Counted from the stretch's first letter, positions 1 through 9,689 are shown. The stretch: 14,209 nucleotides of DNA from Tieghemiomyces parasiticus (GCA_027575765.1 JANBPT010001113.1:1-14209), one strand, 5' to 3'. Notes: generated by a model not told the origin, from the sequence alone. Numbers and translations: made by a program.

Positions 1-600
1 GGCGCGGGAAGAAGGAACGGAGGCAGTATGCGCATACAAACAAAGGTGAGGACAGACGTTGGTGGAGGAGGAGAAGGGGGAGGGGCGTCTATTCATGTCA
101 GGTTAGACGTCCGGAGGCGCCATTTCCCCAGGCCGCTGAACATTGCCACAAAGGCAGCTGGGAGAGAGGGTGGCAGGGAGGAAGCCAATGGGAAGGACTG
201 GCGGTTCCGGGCGGGAAAAAGGACTGGGCGCTAGACGGCTACCGTGATCTGGTCAAAGCATACGCCCGAGACTCTCCTCAACGGAACATCGACCGTGCGA
301 CAGGGTGGTGACGAAGCCAGGGCCGGCGAGCCGAGTGGCGGCCCGTGGAACCTTAAGAAGACACAGATGGGGCGGGGGGGGGGAGAAAGGTTGGGCCGGC
401 AGGTGGAGAGGGTTGGAAGTGGGGCGCAGGCAAGCCGGTAAAGATAAAGACAGTAGCCGCGGGGGCGGGGTGGTGCGGTGGGGCACTCGTGCAACCAGGC
501 GGGCCACGCCCCAATCTCGCACCCATCCCCACATCGACCACAGGATGCGTGGAAGTAGGCTGAATACGGGCAGATTACAGCTCTGAGAATGGGAGGGCCG
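1..600 (-). other. G-rich plus strand; possible upstream region of a gene beyond the left edge
   Basis: No convincing gene is visible. The plus strand is rich in G and GA runs, so the minus strand is pyrimidine-rich, the same asymmetry as the promoter/leader of the supported gene. A minus-strand gene starting beyond position 1 would be consistent with this. The minus-strand ORFs at 231-611 and 253-891 overlap in different frames and show no codon bias, as expected from stop-poor CT-rich sequence. Confidence 0.2.
369..383. repeat. G-run (G4-C-G10)
   Basis: Four G's, one C and ten G's in a row on the plus strand. It satisfies a simple G-quadruplex pattern within 15 bases and is prone to length change. 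Confidence 0.7.
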
Positions 601-3000
601 TATGCGGGCATACCCTTGCCATGGAGGTACTAGTGCAGCTGCAGTCGTCGGCAGGCTAAGGGTGCGCTGCGGCCTGAAGCTCTGGCGGCCACCCGCCAAT
701 CCTACGCTAGGCCTAAGGTGTCTGGCGGGATACCGTCGGCCAGCCATAACACGGTGCCCTTGGGACCCGTATTGCAGGATTAGTCGGCGTAGGCAACGCA
801 GAGTATTCGCAAGCCAGTGGCATGCCATGGACGACGGGGATAGGAAGTTTAGAGGGCCGTATGCTTCGTTGCAGGTGGGCGCCTTCGTCATCCCCCTTAG
901 AGTGCCTTTGCAAGGAGGGTTACACGCGGCCTGGATGAGTACAGCATAGCATGCGATGGTAGCGCGGCGAGTGGTTGCTTAGTAGGGTACACGGGCTAAC
1001 CCCGGGGGCGTTCCTACCTGCAGGCCGAAGTGCCGAAGGTCGGGCGGCATCCATACCGCCTCCCTTACCCACCGCCGAAAGGCAACCGTGTGGATGAGGA
1101 TGCGTAGAGCGGAAGCGCGGTGATAGGAAGACGGCGGCCGGTGGGACGGGCCACTCGGGCGCGCAAGTCAGGCCAGCCGTGTACAGCGAAGGACTGGGTG
1201 GTTATAGCTGTACGTAAGCTGTATTCCCTCGAAGTCCTTCAAAAGTGCATTGTCACGATCTAGATGCACCAGAGAGGACATTGTAGGGAGGCGATGTCTA
1301 GAGGGACGAGGGAACCCCGTCCTGCTAAACGGGTGAACAAGGGTGGCGCTACGGCTCTCTCAAGACCGCTCCGATGGCTACGTAGTAAATTCGTCGGCGG
1401 GGAGGGACATGTACAACCCCCCTACAGCACACCGTTGTATTCATAGATAAACCGTTGAAGGTCCGTTACGGCTGCGGCATGACGAATACAGAGGGCGCAG
1501 GATGGGTCGCGTTGGACGTGTAACCCTTCCCCGCGGTTATGGGTGTCCCGCCACCCGTCGCCCACCTTTCGATCCAGCTAGCGCCAACCCTGGCCTACGG
1601 CGTGGCTTCGCTTGCACTCCTAGCCCTGATCGTTTGGCCCCCGCGTCTTTCCGGTGGCTCGGGGAGGGGGGGAACCACCCCCCTGGGTTCATCCTGCAGC
1701 GTCACCAGGTAGAACCCTGTACATCTCCATTGACAGGGTTTCCTTATACGGACGGGTACCGAGTCTACGCAATCGCACCGCACCCCAGCAACGACTTTCA
1801 GATAGAGCGGTCGTCAAGCACGGTCTAGAAACAGTATTTGGTCGGAGAAGGTGGAATCGCACCTGAGTGTGTGCAGTCTAGAATGGCGGCAGTGTCCAGG
1901 CCCGGCCGGGCTGCTGCTGCTGGGGGAGCCCTATCAGATTTGCCAAAGGAGCCGGAAAACGAGCAGTGCCAATTCAACTCCAACGCCAGAGACGGTATAT
2001 CGTTTCCATCCGCCACGGCAACTGGCTGCCGCCCGTACCCTCTCCCACGCTTACCGGTGGCCAGGCGAGCAAGAAAAATGAACAGAATAACCACCCGTGT
2101 GTGCCTGTACGCCAGGAAGCTCGGTGCGAGTGCAGTCTGCCGCAGCCGAGGGGGGTGGAGATTATGACCAATGCCACCGCCAAGCACCAGTAACTGGATA
2201 GGGAGGTCAGTTGATGGGGTCAGGCCTGCTTTAACGAGTCCCCCCTCCCTGTGGGATGAAGGGCCTGGTCGATTATTCTACGGGCGGCATCTATCCTGAA
2301 AAGGCCGCGTATGTAAGCACGGGTTGCGTCCAAAGGGGAAGACAAGGCGGTTCACGGCAGCACCGGGTACTCCAAAACCTACTAACCAGTCAACCGAATT
2401 CGGGTGGTATCCCTGAAGAACGCTGGTGCCCCCCCCCTTTTGAACACAGTACGCTCATCCTCGAGGAGGGGAGGGAGATTTCGGCTAGACCAACCTTGGG
2501 CAAGGCTGGCGGCCTGGTTACGGAGCCGTTTGCTTCCGGGGCCTTCTGACCGCCGAGAACGTGCTCTATCCCCGCCGGCCACCCCTTCCCTTCCGATCAG
2601 GCGTTAGAATGGCGCCGTCGGAGCCGACGGGCCGCTCAACATGTGCTGTACGACGGGCCAGCCGCCTCCCGTGCGGATAGTACATGGCGGCCCGCTATCC
2701 AGGAGCCCGTATACAGCCAAGGCACCGCCTAATGACCATGCCCAAGCCCCTATCCCATCGTCTCAACGACGCGGAAGCGCCAGAGGAGGGAGGGAGGAGG
2801 CGTAGCCGGGTGGGCTTGCATCCGCTGGTGTTTGGAGCGCCTTGTCTGGCAATTGGGCACCTAGGTCCCCGACCGTTGGCAGGTGACGCGAGCCGTCGGT
2901 GTCACGGTTCGACCGCGAGGAGAGAGGGTGGGCGAGGATGGGGTTGGGACTCTGCCTCTCCGCCTGCATAGTTTGGACGTTATTTTTGCTGGATAACCAC
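601..3000. other. GC-rich stretch without a supportable gene
   Basis: Only short overlapping ORFs occur, at most about 120 codons, on both strands and without codon bias or recognisable domains. A nine-base C run lies at 2429-2437 and a short hairpin-like inverted repeat at 2615-2630. No RNA gene, promoter arrangement or mobile-element ends could be supported. Confidence 0.5.
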
Positions 3001-3726
3001 CAACATGCACGTGCGTTGCACAATGAGGGAACCTAGCATGACATGAAATCCGATATAACTGAGCGAATGGGCCGGTTGCGCCCCACGAAGCCAGCGTACT
3101 CTACGCTGTACGTGTACCGAAAAACGGCCAGATGACGGTGGTGATGAGCAGCCCCCGCTCCCCGAACGCCACCGCGCTCCAACGATGTGGGTATGCCGAC
3201 TCCCCTTCAGGCTCCTCCGGCATGGCTTGGTCTGTGTTAGTGGAGAGTTAATAGGGAAGAGCTTTCCCCTCTCCCATCCCCTCCTCTGCCCACAACGCCA
3301 GCGTTCGCCACCGCATCTTACTGCACGACAGGGGGGCTCTAGAAACCAGGGATCCAGCGTTGATTGTTACCCACGTTCGGCGAACCCGCCTGTCACGCCC
3401 GCCCTCTTTCGCACTTCAGCTGCCACGCCTGGGAATTGCAGCGCTAATCAGAGCCATCGCAACGGAGGCGGGCCCTCTGTCCGCGTCATTCGTACATAGC
3501 CGTGGTCCGTCATTGGCTCTGGGCTTGCCAGCTTCCAGTAGCGCAGTCACTACCACCCTCTTACAAGCGGGCGCCCTTAACTGCTGGACCTGTGGCACAA
3601 TTGGCCGCCGCCTTGCGCATCCTTTTCCCGGTGCCCGTGCCCTTCTTATGCCAGGGCCCGGTTCGGAGACACTTACCCTGGAACATGTGATGGCGCCTAC
3701 CCTGTACTTTGGTTGGCCGCTACAGC

Positions 3727-3748
3727 TATATATATATATATATATATA
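3727..3748. repeat. (TA)11 microsatellite
   Basis: Eleven uninterrupted TA units. No gene start follows at a sensible distance, so I read it as a dinucleotide microsatellite and not a TATA box. Confidence 0.9.
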
Positions 3749-5527
3749 GTGTTACTGATACTCCACCGCCGCCCTTCTTGATGCCGCGTAATTCACCGCC
3801 GCATAGCCCTCCCTCCCCTTGCACATATCAGCTGCGCTACCATGCGGCGGCATTGACTTTGGGCAGATGCGACGCAAAGTCGAGTCCCATGTGATCCGTC
3901 AGGGGTGGTGTAAATTGCGCTAAAATGTGGGGGCTGGCCTAGCGTGCTACGGCTGTGACCATTTCTCAGAGCTGAAGCCAATGGTCCTTGGTAGGAAGAA
4001 GCAGCTCGAAAGATCTTATCCCGCCACACGTTAGATTCGGCAGATCTTTAGTACGGCCATTTTCTTATTATGTGTAGCCTCGGCCGGCCGGTATGGGTTC
4101 AGGAGCGGCATAACTATAGCTGCCATGACCAGTGCACTCACTTATACTTGTCCAGAGTACTGGCCCTACTTCCTCTGGGGCACCGCTGACCGTTCGTTAG
4201 TCCAACGGTGATAGTGCCTTACAATGGTCCGTCGGCCGCAAATCAGGATCAGAGAATGTTGGAACCCCTCCGGCTGTACCTACCTGGGGCGCTAGCTGGT
4301 CAGCATCATCCTCTCCCTGACATCATGGAATGGACAATCTCCAAGCGTTTCTTATTGAAATGACGATGGCCTCTCTTGCACCGGGAACATTTGTAATACA
4401 GAGGGTAGCTGATCAATAACCCGAGGATACCCTGGTAAACTACGGGCGATCCTGATGCAGACTAGTACTGCCATCATCAATCGGTGAACATCCTCTCTAG
4501 CGAGCCCGAGTATACCCCGTGTTTTATCCATCTATATTTTTTTTTGGTTTATTCGATACCACCGGTCCCTCCTCGGGTCGCCAGAACCCGCCATTCGTCC
4601 CTTCTGAAAACAAGTTTTATTGTGACGTGCTGTGGCTGGGGTGCTCAGTTGTTGCTTTTTTTGCTAGTACCTCTGCTTGGATACTATCAGGGGAATATAG
4701 CTAGAAAGTGATGCAGACACCCGGCATAAATGGCCCGGCCAGGGGCCTGCAGTACAGCACAGGATCACCTCGCGTTTCAGGGTCTACGGAAAACGCCAGT
4801 CTTCAGAATATACCCTAGACACAATACTCTGTGCAATTGTGTTCCTCAAATACAATAGATACTGGTAAGAAATTAGGGCCACGTAACGGGGAGGCAAATG
4901 CTCATCCCCAATCCACGGCCGTTTGTTTAACCCGTTGCCTCCGCAGTACCTTTCGCCTAACACAGGCCTCACATTATATTAGCCAATTCGTCAGTAAACA
5001 GTTGCGTCAGTTGGAATCACCCTCCCCCCTCTCCCGAATGGCCCCGGATCATAAATGAGAACCTTGCTCGCGTGTTGCCTTGGGTGGAGCGGAGCAAGGT
5101 CCGATTCAGCGTCACGGATGGGGCTAAAGAGTAACATGGCCGAGCCGATCCAGTGCCATCAGAAAAAAATTATAATATAACAACTATAAGGGTATATGTG
5201 TGCTTGGCGGCCGCTGTCGTATAGATTATTGACACGCGGAGTGGGCCCATCGGCTCTGCTCAGCCTGCCTATTTGGGAACGTTCGTGGAGGAAGAGCGAC
5301 AGTGGAGAGGGTGGTGAGCGATGTCGAATGCCATTCTTGCCCGCCTGTACTGTTCATCAACTGAAGCGCTAAACGCGGAAAGGGGGAGGAATGCAATGGG
5401 TATCTAGAAGAGGAACAGCGAACCCCCATGCACGTTAACTCCCGTTAAAACCCAACCCAAGTGGTTTAAAGCTCTCGATACAGTACCCTTCTACTTTAAG
5501 AGGCGAGGGCGAGGGTGCGGCCCAGCC

Positions 5528-5552
5528 TGTGTGTGTGTGTGTTTTTTTTTTT
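5528..5552. repeat. (TG)7 followed by T11
   Basis: Seven TG units run straight into eleven T's. This compound simple repeat lies in sequence with no supported gene. Confidence 0.9.
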
Positions 5553-6088
5553 GGTTGATCCACCCACCCCCGCCCCCTCACAACCGATACCGCTCAACAC
5601 CACATAGGCCAGTGGGCAATGTGGTATTGGCCAACCGTTAAATTAATCTGCTCCAAATACCTATCCTCCTTGATGGCAATTAGGTCTGTGGACGAAGGCT
5701 TGCCAGGCGCAGATCTACTCTGACACACACGGGGAGGGGGCAGATGAAGTGCACAGGAGGAAGAAGAGGAGGATGAGAGATAATGAGAACCGTCAGCTAC
5801 GGTAGTCCTAATCCTGGCGCACTTAAGGGCTGCCATGGCTGGACCTGGCTCGCTCATGGACCGCATGCTCCCTCGCATTCCTTTTCTCCCCCTCCCTCCC
5901 CCCTCGTTTGTCCCGCTCCTCACTAGTTACCCTTCCATTACCACGTTGGCTAACCCTGGTAGATCGTCGCTGGGTAAGTGTAATAGTGAGAGTAGGCCCC
6001 GAATGTGATATCCCCGCGACACGTGAGCACAGCCGGCTTGTATTGTTGGCCGTCATGGCAACTACAGCAGCTCATCCTTTCTATGTCC

Positions 6089-6110
6089 TTAATACCGTGG
6101 ATGGTATTAA
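6089..6110. repeat. Perfect 8-bp inverted repeat
   Basis: TTAATACC and GGTATTAA are separated by six bases (GTGGAT). It could be a dimeric protein-binding site or a weak hairpin, but one such repeat is expected by chance in a window this size. Confidence 0.3.
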
Positions 6111-6217
6111 TAGGTTTCATTATGGCGGGGGTAGGAATGATGGGTGGGTGGGACGGGGGGAACCGCCGGTAGCGTCGCTAGGTTCCGGGACGCGATGATG
6201 TACGCCCCCATCCTCCC

Positions 6218-6236
6218 TTTTTTTTTTGGGGGGGGG
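6218..6236. repeat. T10-G9 double homopolymer
   Basis: Ten T's directly abut nine G's on the plus strand. Such junctions are error-prone in sequencing, so exact lengths should be treated with caution. Confidence 0.85.
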
Positions 6237-7103
6237 TTTGCCTTCCAAGTGAGCTACTTGCCATCCCTAAGGAGATGGGTCCCCAAGCATCGTTCCATCG
6301 TCAACATCTAGCGCCAGATCAAAGTCCTATCAATGACGTGTATGGTCATGTTTGAGAGCGAGGTATGGCGCCGGTCGGTAACGTGGTGTATTCGAAGAGA
6401 CTTTGGCTGTCCTAATCCTCCCGACCGCCCTCCGTGGCGTGCACGTCACAACTACGGTATAAGGCTTAACGTTGCTGTGACCGCCCTACAAAGGTAAGCT
6501 TCTACGTTCAGACACTATTAAAGACGGACACGTTAATCATCCACCTGTAATATAATAGCAGCAACGACAACTGCGCCGCAAGTCAGGTCACTCCGACGTC
6601 GATTTACCGAGTGAAGAGTGAATGGAGGAGGTGAAGTGTGTATAATTATACAAATTGGGTGGAATGATCGTCCAGGGATCTCATGTTCCTTCATAATGAT
6701 CGTCGGAAAGGGCAACGCGGCGTTTGTTGACGGGGGGCAAGTGGGATTCAGTCTGTCACCCAGTCCATTGAATACCTGGCCCACCGGGTAACAACCGTTA
6801 GGTGCCGCAATATATGAGCTAACTGGAGCAGAGGTCTGCACTTGATCATTGGTATTGGCCTCCCCCTATGGGCCACACCTTAGTCATTCCATAAATGTTC
6901 GTCACATGTCGAATGGGCGGGCGGTTACTCGCCATTGCTACCAGTCGACCAAAAACTGTGGCCATTCACGTACGAGAGACAACTGATTATACCGAACATC
7001 ACGCTATTTGGAGATGCAATTGGATACTGTTCTGCTGAGATGTTTAATTGTTCGGTCGCAATGGAAAACAGGAAAGTTGGTCTTACAAATCTAGTAGGGC
7101 TGA

Positions 7104-7142
7104 ATAGCGTATTTAAAAAAGAAAATTAAAAAGAACTTTTGA
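7104..7142 (-). terminator. Candidate 3'-end / polyadenylation region
   Basis: On the minus strand the pyrimidine-rich island ends in a U-rich then A-rich stretch (CTCAAAAGTTCTTTTTAATT, then CTTTTTTAAATACGC). There is no canonical AATAAA, but fungal polyadenylation signals are loose and U/A-rich. The purine/pyrimidine strand bias stops here, which makes it a reasonable end for the transcript. Confidence 0.3.
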
Positions 7143-7655
7143 GAGGCACGGGAAACAGTAGGTGGTGTCGGCGGAGCAGAGGCGAAGGAGCGAGTAGGCT
7201 GGGATGCTACGACCAATGGTCAGCCAGGGATGCAGGATGTATACAGTGTGGTGAAAGGGGTGGGGCCGAAGTTGAAGAACTAGACGACTCCTTTTAAGAG
7301 GGAAGGCAGTGAGGGGCCCAGAACAGTGACGGCAAGAATGGGTACCGAGCACCCTTGACAGGAACATGTCAATCTGGAATATAGTCGGCCTGCAAACAAA
7401 TGGGAAGGGAGCTGGGGAGCATGGCGGGCCAAGACTTGGGCAAAACGGGTCATTAAATGGTGAGGTAAGGCAGGGCATCCATGACAGGTTGCGGCTCCGA
7501 TCTGGGTGCGGTGGTCCAAGGCGGAGGCAGCCAACAGAGGCCTGAAGGTCGAGAGTGGGTGCAGCAGGATTAGGAGGGCGGGGTGAAGTAGAGCGGCGGA
7601 GTTGGAAAGGGAGAGACATGGTACAAGGCAAGGGGTGGGAGTTTGTATTTTTTTT
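7113..7655 (-). other. Probable 3' untranslated region with a long in-frame open extension
   Basis: Directly after the TAG at 7658-7656 the minus strand has eight A's, then 180 sense codons in the same frame, ending with TAA at 7115-7113. An ATG in good context (TACCATGTC) is at 7619-7617 in this frame. The encoded stretch would be Pro/Leu/Ser-rich with about ten Cys, with mixed third positions unlike the strict C-ending codons before the TAG. A second minus-strand frame also stays open over much of the region (7280-7900), as expected for pyrimidine-rich sequence poor in stop triplets. I therefore read it as a 3' UTR. Readthrough, a nonsense mutation that split a 267-residue gene, or a second cistron from 7619 cannot be excluded. 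Confidence 0.4.
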
Positions 7656-7916
7656 CTACTCGGAGGCGTCTTCCCGGATTGTGTCAAGGGGTTGCCAGTA
7701 GGCGTTGTGGCCATGGTAGGCGTTGGCGTCGTAGGCCATACGGTTGGCCTCCGGCGGGTACGAGTACTGGCTGCTGGTGCCGTAAGAGGACTGGCGGCTG
7801 GAGTAGTCGGAGCAGGAGCCATGATCACTCCCGGGGTAGCCGTAGGTAGGCGACCCCGACTCGTAGTAGCCAGAGGTGGCGTGGTTGGTGTAGTAGGCAA
7901 AGGGAGGAGTAGTCAT
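7656..7916 (-). CDS. Small Tyr/Ser-rich low-complexity protein, 86 aa, family not recognised
   Basis: I do not recognise the family and assign no function. The start is the ATG at 7916-7914 (context GCCATCATGACT, A at -3). It is the first ATG downstream of both candidate TATA boxes, and an in-frame TGA lies 16 codons upstream at 7964-7962, so the N-terminus is well bounded. The protein has 13 Tyr and 14 Ser in 86 residues, 7 Gly, no Lys, three Arg and nine Asp/Glu, so it should be acidic. Aromatic residues are spaced through residues 6-74 (FAYY, SGYYESGSP, YGYPG, SSYGTSSQYSYPP), ending with AYW; residues 75-86 are polar and acidic. There is no signal peptide, membrane segment, CaaX end or Cys pattern (one Cys, residue 35). 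All 13 Tyr codons are TAC and all four Asn codons AAC, a bias absent from the other ORFs I read and the best coding evidence here. The composition resembles prion-like or condensate-forming segments, which is inference only. Confidence 0.72.
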   Translation of the reverse strand: MTTPPFAYYTNHATSGYYESGSPTYGYPGSDHGSCSDYSSRQSSYGTSSQYSYPPEANRMAYDANAYHGHNAYWQPLDTIREDASE

Positions 7917-8000
7917 GATGGCCAAGTGGATATAAGGGATGTGTGCAAAGGGTTGTCCTGGTCAAGTGGATGAGATGAAGGGGAGAGAAGAAGCTGGTGG
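7917..8000 (-). promoter_or_regulatory. Pyrimidine-rich ATG-free 5' leader of the small Tyr-rich gene
   Basis: On the minus strand this stretch reads as a CT-rich segment (CTTCTTCTCTCCCCTTCATC) followed by a mixed CA-rich part up to the start codon. Such leaders are usual around transcription starts in filamentous fungi. No ATG occurs in it, so scanning ribosomes would meet the ATG at 7916 first. The outer boundary near 8000 is estimated from the TATA box at 8023-8031 and is not directly visible. Confidence 0.45.
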
Positions 8001-8022
8001 AGATGGAACGAGCGAGGGTAGG

Positions 8023-8031
8023 CTTATATAT
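8023..8031 (-). promoter_or_regulatory. Proximal TATA box
   Basis: The minus strand reads ATATATAAG here, a good TATA element about 107 bases before the start codon at 7916. With usual spacing, transcription would begin near 7990-8000, at the edge of the CT-rich stretch, giving a leader of roughly 80 bases. Confidence 0.5.
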
Positions 8032-8194
8032 ATGACAGCCAAGCTGGACGGTTAAGCGGAGTCGGGATGGGCAATAGCGAGGATCAACTGAGATGAATGA
8101 TTGCTGGGGGAGAAGAGAGGATAAGGGCTTGTCGATAGACAGGGCGGTGTAAAGGATGTTGATGGTCCACTTCGCCGTCAGCGAGACCAGCGGG

Positions 8195-8202
8195 TATTTA
8201 TA
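8195..8202 (-). promoter_or_regulatory. Distal TATA box
   Basis: The minus strand reads TATAAATA, a near-consensus TATA element about 280 bases before the start codon. No ATG lies between it and 7916 on the minus strand, so a longer leader from this site would still deliver ribosomes to the same start. It may be an alternative promoter for the small gene. Confidence 0.4.
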
Positions 8203-8208
8203 CGTGAG

Positions 8209-8213
8209 ATTGG
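8209..8213 (-). promoter_or_regulatory. CCAAT box
   Basis: The minus strand reads CGCCAATCTCACG, placing a CCAAT pentamer seven bases upstream of the distal TATA box. CCAAT is bound by the Hap/CBC complex in fungi. The tight CCAAT-TATA spacing is unusual, since CCAAT boxes normally sit further upstream, so function is uncertain; a pentamer alone is also common by chance. Confidence 0.3.
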
Positions 8214-8437
8214 CGGGACAGGAGCCATCAAAGCCGCGGAGAAAAAGGGGGGCCGGCAGAGAAGGACCGGAGGCTGGAGTAGGCAAAGAGGAAAGTATGG
8301 ATGGTAGCACAGGCTCAGCAAAGAGGGGAGGGAGGGAAAAACATAGGGGTGGACAGTGGGTGACAGGGTGTGGTTGCCGTAAGGGGGCGAAACACTTCCA
8401 AGCACCGTCAGCATCCTGGCCCAAAGGGATGGAAGGA

Positions 8438-8452
8438 GGGGGTGGGGGGGGG
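8438..8452. repeat. G-tract pair upstream of the small gene
   Basis: The plus strand reads five G's, a T, then nine G's. This can form a G-quadruplex on the plus strand (the template for the minus-strand gene) and a C-rich run on the other strand. It lies about 520 bases upstream of the start codon at 7916. Confidence 0.5.
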
Positions 8453-8709
8453 CTCAAAGGGTGAAGGGAGGCGGGCAAGAACCCGCTGTGTACCCCCCTA
8501 AATGGGGCCGTTGGCTCAGAGCCAGCTGAATGGCCTTGCTGACCCTCCACAAGGGCGAAAGGACAGATGGGGGTTACCTGCGGCTCCGATTTTCCGTGTC
8601 GCCTTTTTTGCTTGTTCTTTTGGCACTACCTGCAGTTACCATTCAGTCGGCCGTGGCTCGTGGCCGAGGCTGCCGGCTTGATTCTACGGTGTAACCAGCG
8701 CTTCGTTTT

Positions 8710-8720
8710 CCCCCCCCCCC
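8710..8720. repeat. C11 homopolymer
   Basis: Eleven C's in a row on the plus strand. A length change would shift the frame of any ORF crossing it, which is one reason to doubt the ORF at 8567-9103. Confidence 0.85.
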
Positions 8721-9183
8721 ACCCCTCATCCTCAACTGCCCAGTGGTTGGCGCGAAAATTGATGGGTTGTGAGCAGACCATGAGGGTCAGAAAGATTAGA
8801 GAAGGAGTGGACTCACCCGCTACCCAACTCCCCCCTCCCGCTACGACTGAAGTCGCCGAGACACCAGTGAGAGACAGAAACGGCGCGCTAGATGTGGGCG
8901 GAGGGTCGGGATGCCTTGGTGCGATAAAGAAGGCGGAGGGCGAGGGGACGCTCCAGCGGATAAAGGTTATCGGACGAGCAAAGGAGCATATCGAGGGCAC
9001 GAGAATGGGCCCAACCGATACGGCAAGCGGCACGTCAGGGCCACTCGACAGCCCTCCCTCTCTCTCCCTTCACCCCCTTCGTATTGCGCTGGTGGTCCGG
9101 TAACGCACAGTGCAGCGGTCGTACTAACGGGCCTTTGTGTACGGAATGTGATAAGCATTCGCTCCGGGCCGACATGGTTGTGC

Positions 9184-9203
9184 TCCCTCCCTCCCTCCCT
9201 CCC
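9184..9203. repeat. (TCCC)5 microsatellite in a CT-rich tract
   Basis: Five TCCC units lie in a longer pyrimidine-rich stretch (about 9181-9280, plus strand). That stretch resembles a fungal leader, but no good coding frame follows it. Confidence 0.85.
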
Positions 9204-9671
9204 TCTTCTTTCATCCTCCATGTCCCTTCCTCTCCGCTCTCCCTCGTCGTTTCTTTTCCCCCTTCTCCAACTGCCACATCGGCTACCGCGACCGGTATCT
9301 CTTGGTAATGGTATCACGGGTATGATAAGATGGACCCGATGGACCGACGTGTCTCATCGGCCAGGGTACAGTCGAGATGCGAAGGACCCTCTAGATAATC
9401 TCTCCCCAATGATGATACCACAGGGCTACTGACGGAGCCGCTTCGCTCCTGGTACGACAGCTCCGGGTCCACTTGTGGCCCGCGCCGTTGCTGTCTATTC
9501 ATAGAATCCATGTCCTCCCTTCCCATCATCCAACTTGGGTGTGAAGTGCGTATGGCATGGCTTGCAGATGCGGCGCAGCAGCGTGAACCTTCGGCACCCA
9601 GTTCTACAGGGGGAGGGAGGAGAGGGAGTTGAAGATAACTGAAGCGGGGGTGGGAAGGGTTGTAGATTTTA

Positions 9672-9689
9672 AATAATAATAATAATAAT
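9672..9689. repeat. (AAT)6 microsatellite
   Basis: Six uninterrupted AAT units on the plus strand, in non-coding sequence. Confidence 0.9.

Larger units (their letters stand above)
3001..7103. other. Mixed-composition stretch without a supportable gene
   Basis: ORFs are short, with the longest about 129 codons at 3360-3749, and run into simple repeats: that one ends in the (TA)n tract as YIYIYI. T-rich patches (around 4530-4690) and AT-rich patches (5160-5190, 6640-6660, 6960-7130) alternate with GC-rich ones. There is no intron-rich coding pattern, tRNA arm set or terminal repeat I could support. Confidence 0.5.

Noticed and set aside
253..891. Minus-strand open frame of 212 codons
   Set aside because: Pro/Leu/Arg-rich with no codon bias and overlapped by other open frames in CT-rich sequence; no domain recognised.
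2615..2630. CCGTCGG-AG-CCGACGG inverted repeat as a terminator hairpin
   Set aside because: The two-base loop is too short for a stable hairpin, no T run follows, and repeats of this size occur by chance.
2903..2920. GGTTCGACC, resembling a tRNA T-loop / B box
   Set aside because: The flanking bases do not form a five-pair T stem, and no matching A box or acceptor stem was found.
3727..3748. (TA)11 as a TATA box
   Set aside because: No coding start with support follows on either strand; a microsatellite is the simpler reading.
6935..7129. Plus-strand frame of 64 codons in an AT-rich patch
   Set aside because: It has no ATG start (begins at TTG), no recognisable family, and runs into the candidate 3'-end region of the opposite gene.
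7280..7900. Minus-strand open frame of 206 codons, Pro/Thr/Ala-rich
   Set aside because: It is a shifted reading of the 7656-7916 gene and its CT-rich tail; TAC-rich codons read one base off give the Thr/Pro repeats.
7656..7925. Extending the small gene three codons upstream to a TTG start
   Set aside because: The only ATG is at 7916, in good context and first after both TATA boxes. A TTG start is not expected for a nuclear eukaryotic gene.
7602..7973. Plus-strand ORF of 123 codons, Val/Gly-rich
   Set aside because: It is an antisense shadow: the complement of TAC-rich coding sequence reads as GTA/GTG-rich valine codons.
7825..8550. Minus-strand open frame of 241 codons covering the promoter and part of the gene
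   Set aside because: It overlaps the biased frame and both TATA boxes. Its openness follows from pyrimidine-rich sequence lacking stop triplets.
8567..9103. Plus-strand ORF of 178 codons, divergent from the small gene
   Set aside because: It crosses a C11 run, has mixed codon use and no recognisable domain, and the opposite strand is also open for 135 codons. The length is within chance for the longest ORF in such a window.
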